Of a stretch of DNA of 64,000 nucleotides, positions 26,041 to 36,500 are shown one piece after another. Both the position numbers and the translations under genes were made by a program. The DNA is taken from contig NZ_KE383937.1 of NCBI RefSeq assembly GCF_000422865.1, positions 127,986 to 191,985 of the forward strand, written 5' to 3'. The stretch is from Oceanospirillum maris DSM 6286 (GTDB lineage Bacteria; Pseudomonadota; Gammaproteobacteria; Pseudomonadales; Halomonadaceae). The notes beneath the pieces are model-generated. The model ran no database searches, was not told the DNA's origin, and was given only the letters and a program-made list of their open reading frames with translations. Numbering within the stretch: position 1 is the stretch's first letter; each line of letters starts with the position of its first letter.

Positions 26041-27422
26041 TGGCTGATAACGCTAAACATAAAAAAGCAGATGTTGGTGATTACATGAATACGCAGGGAG
26101 CTGATGTTTCGTTTGGCTCTCGTCAGCGTAGACTTTTGTCTGAAACCATACAGGTTGAAGATGAACTCATACCGTCTTACGCCAGACCCGTGCTGTACCT
26201 TGTTGTCTTTATGGTTGTTGGTTTTTTTGCTTGGGCCTCTATTACTCAGCTTACTGAAGTGACGCTGGCACCGGGTGAAATTGTTCCTTCAGGGCAGATT
26301 AAAGTTGTGCAGCACCTGAGTGGCGGGACGATCTCAGAAGTGCTTATTGAAGAGCGGATGTTGGTCAAAAAAGGAGATATTCTGATTAAGCTAGATGATG
26401 CCAGAGCACTTTCTGACTTACGGCAAATAGAGGGACGTCTAGCATCACTCAAACTTAGAGCTGAGCGCCAAGAGTCTTTTATCATGGGGCGTGAGCCTGA
26501 CTTTAGTGATTATGATGAAACGTATCCTGCGATGGTTGCAGTGCAAAAACAGCAGCTTAACAACCAAGTGCGCGTTAGAGAGTCTACGCTTGATGTTCTG
26601 AATCGTCAGATTCAGCAACGAGTCTCTCGACTAGAACAGTTAAACAAGTCTCTTGAATCCGCTGAAAAACACCGCGAATTGACAGAACAGATGCTGAGTA
26701 TGCGTCAAGATATGGCTAAAAAACGGCTTGTGACCCGTATCACGCTGTTAGAAACAGAAAGAGCTGCGGTTACGGCTCGGGGTGAAGAAGATCGGATTCT
26801 GAAAGAAATCAATCTTATTAAGCAAGAACTTGCTGAATCAAGAAGCCGTTTCTATGAAAGCCAAAACCAAATTCTTCAAGAGCCTCTGGATCAGCTGGCG
26901 CAGCTTGAAGCCCAAATTGCCGAAACAGATGAAGAGCTTAGTAAGGTAAAAAGCCGTTTGAATGAGCTATGGGTAAGAGCTCCCGCCAGTGGCTTGGTCT
27001 TTAGTTTGTCGGTGAACAACCAGGGGCAGGTCATTCAGCCCGGTTCTGTATTGATGCAAATTGTACCTGACGATGTGGAGCTGCAAGCAGAAGTACGCAT
27101 ATCACCAGATGATATTGGTTATCTCCACCTAGGTCAGAAAGTTAATCTTAAAGTGAGCAGTTATGACTTTGCTCGTTATGGCTATGCGAAAGGTGAGTTG
27201 AGTCGAGTTTCAGCCTTTAGCACGCTGGATGAAACTGAGCAGCCGTATTTTAAAGGCTGGGTAACATTAGATAGAAGTTATTTAGGCAGTGAAGAAAATA
27301 GATTCCCTCTGATGCCCGGCATGGTTGTATCTGCAGATATTTTAACGGGTGAGAAAACATTGCTAGCTTATCTGGCTGATCCAATTACTAAAGGCTTATC
27401 AAATAGTTTCAACGAACGCTAA
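26040..27422 (+). CDS. HlyD family type I secretion adaptor
   Basis: 460 residues. A short cytoplasmic N-terminus is followed by one membrane helix (about 55-75, LYLVVFMVVGFFAWASI), a lipoyl-like half-motif (GQIKVVQHLSGGTISEVLI), a long periplasmic coiled coil (about 120-310), the second lipoyl half (LWVRAPASGLVFSLSVNNQG) and a beta-barrel domain. This is the complete layout of a membrane-fusion protein linking the ABC transporter to TolC. TAATG overlap with the ABC gene shows translational coupling. Stop at 27422, then 114 bases to the adhesin gene. Confidence 0.95.
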   Translation: MADNAKHKKADVGDYMNTQGADVSFGSRQRRLLSETIQVEDELIPSYARPVLYLVVFMVVGFFAWASITQLTEVTLAPGEIVPSGQIKVVQHLSGGTISEVLIEERMLVKKGDILIKLDDARALSDLRQIEGRLASLKLRAERQESFIMGREPDFSDYDETYPAMVAVQKQQLNNQVRVRESTLDVLNRQIQQRVSRLEQLNKSLESAEKHRELTEQMLSMRQDMAKKRLVTRITLLETERAAVTARGEEDRILKEINLIKQELAESRSRFYESQNQILQEPLDQLAQLEAQIAETDEELSKVKSRLNELWVRAPASGLVFSLSVNNQGQVIQPGSVLMQIVPDDVELQAEVRISPDDIGYLHLGQKVNLKVSSYDFARYGYAKGELSRVSAFSTLDETEQPYFKGWVTLDRSYLGSEENRFPLMPGMVVSADILTGEKTLLAYLADPITKGLSNSFNER

Positions 27423-27429
27423 ATTTATT

Positions 27430-27453
27430 TAGCCATAGTATAACTTATGGCTA
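27430..27453 (+). promoter_or_regulatory. Hairpin between adaptor and adhesin genes
   Basis: TAGCCATA and TATGGCTA pair perfectly around an 8-base loop just after the hlyD stop. It has no T-run, so it is not a standard terminator. It could mark an RNA processing site that separates expression of the exporter from that of the large substrate. Confidence 0.35.
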
Positions 27454-27536
27454 GATGCTAGACGGCCCTCTTGGGGATAGTCTTGTGATAATCAAAATAT
27501 TTTAAAATTTATCTCTGGAACTTGGGGTACTACGTC

Positions 27537-30500
27537 ATGGCTGATCAAACTGGGAAATCAAACGAGTCTGTTAAGGGCAATACAACCGATCAAAATATGT
27601 CGGATGAGGCTTTATTGTTTGATGAATCAACAGTATTGAGCCGTGGCGAAAGAACGGAACCTGAAGAAGATGATCGTCTTGATACTTCTGACATTATAGG
27701 ACGCACTCAGGAGTCTGGTAATGAAAATATCCAGACCTTTACTCCTGATGAAAGAGATGTTGACCGTGCCGCATACGATGACGGTTTGGTCTTGGAAGAA
27801 GAGCTTGCGGATCAAATAGTAGAAGAGCAACCTGCTGCTGACGATCCTTTACCTGATGCTATTGACCTTAGCGAGGGTGCACAGCGAAATATTCAGAACA
27901 ACAGTACTCCTGTCAATGAAAGTCAAGCTGATCCACAAAGTCCAAACCCTGGTGTAGATGACGGCACGTCTAATGCGGTGGTTGATGATTTCATAGATTC
28001 TGTGGATTCTGTTGATGTCTCTCTGGCGAGTGCCGCAGATGAAGACGATGATCAAACAGGGGGAGAGCCTGAGGTTGAGCCAGACCCGGAAGTTGAACCT
28101 GAGATTGAGCCTGAGCCGGAAATCGAGCCAGAAACAGATCAACCTGAGCCTGAGCCGGAACCAGAACCTGAGCCAACAGAGATTGAGTTGCGTTTATTTG
28201 CGGTTGTCGATGGTGAATATGTTCCTGTTAACACTATTTATGAACCCGGCTACCAAGGTGATCCAAATTCTGAGCAAGACTTCCCAGAGTTAGGGCAGTA
28301 TGTTGTTATCGCCTTTGATGGCGAAGGCAATCAACTTGATGTTCAGCCCGGTGGTACCGTAACGGTTTCTATCGGACAACCGACAGATAGCGCAACGGTT
28401 GGCGAAGATTTCTCTGGACCTTCTTCATTGGCAGTGACAGTTGGTCAAATTTTTGAAGTTAAAGCTGAAGATGATGCGTTGTCCGATACAGGGGAAACTT
28501 TCACTCTATCGTTAGATAATGACTGGAGTAATCCTCAAGACTACGATGTCGTCACCTATGGCGAGAATGTCACGACCACGATTGTTGATGAAGTAGCCAA
28601 TGACGATACGAACAACCCTGTCAGTCAAGATGACAATGATAGCGCCTTTACCCTGAAACTATTCGCTTCCGATGAAAACGGCAACGTTATTACTGATCCT
28701 TCTGAGATCCATGAAGAAGGTGAAACCAGCGCCTACTACGTGGTTAAAGCGGTGGATGAGTCTGGTAACGTATTAACGAACCAGCCTACGGGTGAGGTCG
28801 ATGTTGATTTTGGTAATAACACGGCAGGCGACGGTGATTATACGGTTAGTGGTACGACGGTTGCTGTAGGTACAGCCTTTAGTTCGACCGCAGTGGATGA
28901 TGCCTTAGCGGATAATGGTGAAACCTTTACCGTGTCCTTAGTGGACGGTTCATACACTGAAGATGCTGCGAATACTACGGATGGCAGTGGCACCTATGAA
29001 ACAGTTACTTATGACGAGGCGACCGTTACTACCACGATTATTGATGAGACCGATAATGACCCCTCTGATATCTCTGATAACGATAGCGCCTTTACTCTGA
29101 AGCTGTTTGCTTCCGATGAAAACGGCAACGTGACCAGTGATGCATCGGTAATCCATGAAGCTGGTCAAACCAGCGCTTATTATGTGGTCAAGGCTGTTGA
29201 TGCTTCTGGTAATGTGCTAGAGGATCAGCCTATTGGTGATGTTGGCGTTGATTTTGGTAATAACACCGCAAGTGATGGTGATTATACCGTTAGTGGTACG
29301 ACGGTTGCTGTAGGTACAGCCTTTAGCTCGACTGCAGTGGATGATGCTTTAGCGGATAACGGTGAAACCTTTACCGTATCTTTAGTGGATGGCTCCTACA
29401 GCGAAGATGCTGCGAATACTACGGATGGCAGTGGCACCTACGAAACGGTTGCTTATGCACCTGATACAGTAACGACCACTATTGTTGATGAAACCAACAA
29501 TGACCCGACTGACCTGACTGATAATGACAGCGCTTTCACCCTGAAGCTGTTTGCCTCCGATGAAAATGGTAACGTTATTACTGATCCTTCTGAGATTCAT
29601 GAAGACGGTGAAACTAGTGCCTATTATGTTGTTAAAGCCGTTGATGCTTCTGGCAATGTATTGTCGAACCAACCATCGGGTGATGTAAACGTCAGCTTTG
29701 GTAATAACACGGCAAGCGATGGTGATTATACGGTTAGTGGTACGACGGTTGCTGTAGGTACTGCCTTTAGCTCAACCGCAGTGGATGATGTCCTATCGGA
29801 TAATGGCGAAACCTTTACCGTGTCCTTAGATGATGGCAGTTTTAGCAATGCTGATACCTATGAAGCTGTAGATTATGACGATGCGACTGTTACCACCACT
29901 ATTGTCGATGAAACCGATAACGACCCTGCTGATACCTCTGATAACGATAGCGCCTTTACCTTGAAGCTATTTGCCTCCGATGAAAACGGTAACGTCATTA
30001 CTGATCCTTCAGAGATTCATGAAGATGGCGAAACCAGTACTTATTATGTGGTTAAAGCGGTTGATGCCTCTGGCAATATATTAGCTGATCAACCAACAGG
30101 TGATGTTGATGTCAATTTTGGCAATAACACCTCAAGTGATGGTGATTATACCGTTAGCGGCACCACGGTTACTGTGGGTACAGCCTTTAGTTCGACCGCA
30201 GTGGATGATGCTTTAGCGGATAACGGTGAAACCTTTACCGTGTCCTTAGTGGATGGCTCTTACAGTCAAGATGCTGCAAATACTGCGGATGGCAGCGGTG
30301 CCTATGAAACGGTAACCTACGCGCCGGATACGGTGACGACGACCATTATTGATGAAACCAGTAATGATCCTGCTGATACCACGGATAATGATACTGCCTT
30401 TACCCTGAAACTGTTTGCCTCAGATGAAAATGGCAATATTATTACTGACGCGTCAGAGATCCACGAAGACGGTGAAACCAGTGCTTATTATGTCGTTAAA

Positions 30501-33500
30501 GCGGTGGATGCTTCCGGCAATGTATTGGCTGACCAGCCAGCCGGTGATGTGGATGTTAGCTTTGGTAATAACACCGCGAGCGATAGTGATTATACCGCCA
30601 GCGGCACCACGGTTGCCGTAGGCACAGCCTTTAGTTCGACCGCAGTGGATGATGCTTTAGCAGATAACGGTGAAACTTTTACTGTGTCTCTAGATGATGG
30701 CAGTTTTAGTAATGCCGCTGATTATGAAATGGTTGATTACGCACCGGATACAGTTACAACGACGATCATCGATGAAACCAGTAATGACCCTGCTGATACG
30801 ACTGATAACGATAGTGCCTTTACTCTGAAGCTATTTGCCTCCGATGAAAACGGTAACGTCATTACGGATCCTTCAGAGATTCACGAAGATGGCGAAACCA
30901 GTGCTTATTATGTCGTTAAAGCTGTCGATGCTTCTGGCAATATATTAACAGATCAGCCTACGGGTGATGTGGATGTCAGCTTTGGTAATAACACCGCAAG
31001 TGACGGCGATTATACGGTTAGCGGCACGACGGTTACTGTGGGTACAGCCTTTAGTTCGACAGCAGTGGATGATGCCTTAGCGGATAACGGTGAAACCTTT
31101 ACCGTATCTTTAGTGGATGGCTCTTACAGCCAAGATGCTGCAAATACTACAGATGGTAGCGGTACTTATGAAACGGTGACCTACGCGCCAGATACGGTGA
31201 CGACGACCATTATTGATGAAACCAGTAATGATCCTGCTGATACCACTGATAATGATAGTGCTTTTACTCTGAAACTATTTGCCTCTGATGAAAACGGTAA
31301 CGTCATTACGGATCCTTCAGAGATCCACGAAGCCGGTGAAACCAGCGCTTATTATGTCGTTAAGGCCGTCGATGCTTCTGGCAACGTGCTTGATGATCAG
31401 CCAATAGGTGATGTTGATGTCAACTTTGGTAATAACACCGCAAGTGATGGTGATTATACGGTTAGCGGCACCACGGTTACGGTGGGTACGGCCTTTAGTT
31501 CGACTGCAGTGGATGATGTTCTATCGGATAACGGTGAAACCTTTACCGTATCCTTAGTGGATGGGTCTTACAGCCAAGATGCAGCAAATACTGCAGATGG
31601 CAGCGGTACTTATGAAGCGGTGACCTACGCACCGGATACCGTGACGACGACCATTATTGATGAAACCGATAACGACCCTGCCGATAAAACTGATAATGAT
31701 TCTGCTTATACTTTGAAGCTGTTCGCTTCAGATGATCAGGGCAATCTCTTATTGGATGATAATGGCGACCCTCTTGATGCTACCCAGATCCACGAAGATG
31801 GCGAAACGAGCGCTTATTATGTGGTTAAAGCGGTTGATGATTCAGGCAATGTATTGGCTGATCAACCGACGGGCGATGTCGATGTTAGCTTTAAAAATAA
31901 CGGCACTACCAGTAATGCCGATTACAGTGTCAGTGAAACTAATGTTGCTATAAATACAGCTTTTAGTGCGACTGCAATTAATGATGCGTCAGCGGATAAC
32001 GGTGAGACGTTTACGGTATCGTTAGTGGATGGCTCTTATAGCCAAGATGCTGCGAATACCAGCGATGGTAGCGGTGCATACGAAACGGTAACTTATGATG
32101 ATGCCACGGTTACGACCACCATCCGTGATCTGGATATCCAAGAAGTAGAAGATAATAAGAACACCCAAGAAAATGGTGACTGGGATATTACTATTCTGGA
32201 GAATCTCGATCAGATCTATAGCGGTGATGAGTTCGCTTCGATCAAAATTTCTGGCATACCAACGGATGCCGTTCTAAAAGATGGTAACGGCGACCCTATT
32301 ACCTTGACTGATGGCTCTTATACCATCAACAACTGGCAAGATGCGCAGGAATTAACCATTACGCCTGCAACAGACAGCAGTAAAGATATAGAGCTGGATT
32401 ATGAAGCAACACTGACTGATGGTTCTGTTGATACTTTCACACAATCTATTGTGATTACTCCAGAAGCTGACCAACCTTGGACCTTGGGTGACTTAGAGTC
32501 TGAGACGGTCACTTATCAAGAGACGTTATTGGAGGATGCTGGCTGGGTTGCTTTAGATGCTGGCTGGACTGATGGTAGCGCTACTTATAATGAGCTAACA
32601 GCCTCTACCGGAGATGCTGACGGTAGTGAAGTAAATACGGTTGTTAGATTCTTCGCTGACGACGGTAGTAATGTACCCAATGGTACACAAATTCGTTATG
32701 AAGATGCTGGTGGTGTTGAAAGAACATTTACATTTAGTTCATCAAAGACATTTGTCGATATCCCTGCGGACAAGCTAGATACTTTACAGATCAAAACAGC
32801 CGACGATTTTAATGGTGAAATCAGCCTTAAAATAAAAACAGGGGTTATTGATTCCGATGAAGATGGCAGTGGTTCTGATAACCGTTGGAGTGATAATGGT
32901 CAAACGAATCAGCAATGGGGTGAAGCAGATACTTTAGTAATTAAAGTATCGGGTGACGTGGATCTTCATGAAAATCTGATATCAGCAACCAGTGTTATTG
33001 CTCCAGAAGATAGCGGTCGAGATCAGGATACAGGGGCGCTAAGTCAAAACCCAGATGGTACTTATGATGTTTCTGGTGCTATCGACTTAAAAATTAACTT
33101 TGATCAAAATAATTATACCGATACGGAAGTTATTGAGCTTGAAATCCAAGATATCCCAACAGACGCTTTTGTCCTTGATGCAAACGGCAATATGCTTAAT
33201 GGTGCCGGTGAATCGAGTATAAAAATTGTTCTTGATACTGACGGAAACTACACAGCTCAACCTGGCGATGTTGTACTGACCTCTAAGTCTGCTTTTAACG
33301 ACTATGTTGAAAGCCTTAAGCTTATTTCACCTCACGACAGCAATGAAGACTTTACGTTAACACTGCATCAAAAATCGACCGAGCCAGATTGGGATGGCAG
33401 CGTTGGTGGTGATCAAATAAAAGAAGTGACTGATACTTTTGAAGTGCAGTTGACTAGTGTTGCTGATAGCCCTGTTGTAAGTGGTACTGATGTGCCGTTA

Positions 33501-36500
33501 GAGCTTACCGAAAGCGGTGATTGGCAAAATATATCGGGTTTCCAGATTTCATCTGGCGAAGATCAAAATTACTCTGAAGATGTCTATGCTCTGATTCGTA
33601 ATGTTCCTAATGATGTCGGTTTAAGACTTGTTGATGCCAGTGGTGATGAACTATTTGATCAAATGGTATTGGCAAATGCTGATGCTGGCGGTAAAGACTG
33701 GCGGATTGATAATGATACACTGCAGAAAATTGACAGTGGCGAGTATAAAATCCAGATAAAAACGCCTGATGCCGACATGAGTGGTGAGCTGTCCTTTGAT
33801 ATTCGTGTCACCGTTTTGGATACGGATAGTGATTCGGGTCAAGGAACCAGTACCCTGGTTGCAGATTACACTATGGACTTTATCGTTAAACCGGATGTTG
33901 AAAGTTATGGCGATAGTCAGTCATCGGGTGTTGAAGATAGCTGGATAAGTCTTGACCTTGATATCGGCTCAAAAGATGGCGATACGCTTGTAGAGGATCA
34001 GTACGATTTCAATGGTAATAGCTACGATCTAAAAATTGAGATTTCTGGGCTGGGTGAAACCGGCGAAGATATTCAGATTCAGGGTGATAATCTCGTTATT
34101 GACTATGCCAACAACACGGTTTATCTCAATCAGGAAGATTTAGGCTCTGTCGAAATTCTTCCGCCGATGCATTCTAATGAGGATATTTCTGATATCGATT
34201 TCTATCGTTATTTAAAAGACGATATGGATGACTCTAGTAGTACCGATGTGGATATTCAGGAAGTTGTCACCGGTCATACCGTTAAGGTAAGTGGTGTGGC
34301 GGACGGATGGGAGGATGTGGATAACAGCGATAACGCCACAACCGATGATACTAATGGCTCAGACAATGATGGTTTTGTAGTTAGCAATCCTGACGACAGC
34401 GGCAGCAATGAGACGACACCGCTAAGCTCTATTGTGACCCGTAATAGTAACATCGAAGATAGCTATCATGATGGCGTTGGAGGGACGGACTCCTCTGAAT
34501 CAGAATATTACATTATTCAGAATCAAAGTGGTGTGTCTGACAACACAACATGGATGGTTGATGGTGGGATTAATGCTGGCAATGGCGTCTGGATTGTCCC
34601 TGGAGATGCACTAAGCACTGCTGATATCAAAATCCTTCAATTGGATGCTGGCGACGGATCTCTGAATCTTGAAATTATTCCTGTCAGCAAAGAAGACGAT
34701 GGCGATATTCTCTTTGACCAAGCCCACACCTTCACCATTGGCTATGCCGGTGGATCAGAGCCTGTTGCCGGTGTCGATGGTGATGGACACTTAGTGGTTG
34801 ATGACAGCAGTGGTGGTGGCAGTGGTAGTGCACCTTCCATTGTTGTTAGCAGTAAAGACTCAGGACAAGAAGATACATCAGTGACTGATGTGTTGAATGG
34901 AACAACAGCAGGTGGCGCAAGTCTGTCGTACGTTATTGACGGTAATGCAACAAACGGTTCTATTGATACCAGTGGTATGTATCAGCTACCCGATGGCAGC
35001 TTTGTCGGTACAGGCCCGATTGATTTTGATCCTGCCGGTGAATTTAATGGTGATGCCGAATTTTCGGTCGATATTATTGCAACGGATAGCAACGGTAATC
35101 AGTCCTTCGTTTCTGAAAATATCACTTTAGATATTGATCCTGTTTTGGATGCTAGCAAGGTTAATGCCTCCGGCGGTACAGAGACAGATGCCGCAACAGA
35201 CAGTATTGCGTTGAATATTCAAATTTCTTCGTCAGATACCGACGGCTCTGAAGAGCTGAAAGGCGATGTTACGATCACACCAAAAGATGGTGGCAGCTTA
35301 ACTGGGCCAGGTGTTACCGCTAACGCTGATGGCTCTTACACTGTTTCGCCAGATAACTTGGGTAGTGTTGCCTTTGTGCCAGGTGCTTATACCCACGGTA
35401 GTTATGATTTTGATATTTCTTATACTTGGGGTGATGACGATGCGAATGGAACCGTCGATGTTTCTGAAGCGATATCAACGACCTTTAGTATCAAGCTGGA
35501 ATCCGAAGTTGATCAGATCGATGTTGAGCTAACGCCTTCTACTACTGCTGTTAATGAAACCGAAGACTACCCGCTCGATTTGTCTGTTATGCAGCAAGAC
35601 AGCGATGGCAGTGAAATTGCCTCTGTTAAAATTAACGGTATTCCTGATGCCTTGATTATTCAGGACGCTAATGGCAATAAAATTGGCAACTACAGCGATA
35701 ATGGTGATGGTACGGTTACTGTTGTACTAAAAGGCACTGAAGTGCCAGATGGCGGCGGCCTAACCCTTCACGACACCACTGAAACTTATGGTGGTAGCTT
35801 TACGTTAGATGTCACTGCCTTTAGTTTTGATAAAGAGAGCAAAGAGATTGAAACAGGTTCTGACAATGTCACGCTAACGATCAACCCTGTTGCTAGTGCA
35901 ATCTTGGAAGTGGATGCTGGCAGTGCTCAAAGTAATAAAGTTGTTGGTGATGAAGATAACGGCGGTATGCCTCTAGATCTAGATGTGATCATGACGGATC
36001 TGGATGGTAGTGAAAAACTGAAAATTACGTTTAGTGACGAATATATAAATGAAGGCTTTAGTGCGGTTTACACTGATGCTGCTGGTGACCCGCAACCTTT
36101 AACAGATGGCAGTTACTTAACCGCAGAAGAAGCCCAGAGCATTAAACTAGTACCGCCATCGAACTATAGTGGTGACTTCAATTTGACGGTTAACGTTCAA
36201 ACGGTTGAATTGGATGCTAGCGGTAATGTACTCGATCTTTTAGCGTCACCTGTCACGAAAACAGTTGCTGTGACGGTGAATCCTGAAGCAGACAATGTTC
36301 AGATTGCTGATATTACGGATATCACTATCGCAGAAGATAGTGCTGCCGTTAGTGTTGGGTTGGATTTAACGCTCGTAGATACTTCTGAGCTGATTAATCT
36401 AACCTTGACGGGCTGCGAGCCGGGTTCTGTGGTATCTATCGATGGCCGTGATATTACCGTTGGTAATAATGGTAAGGTGACTTTAAATAATCTGACTGTG

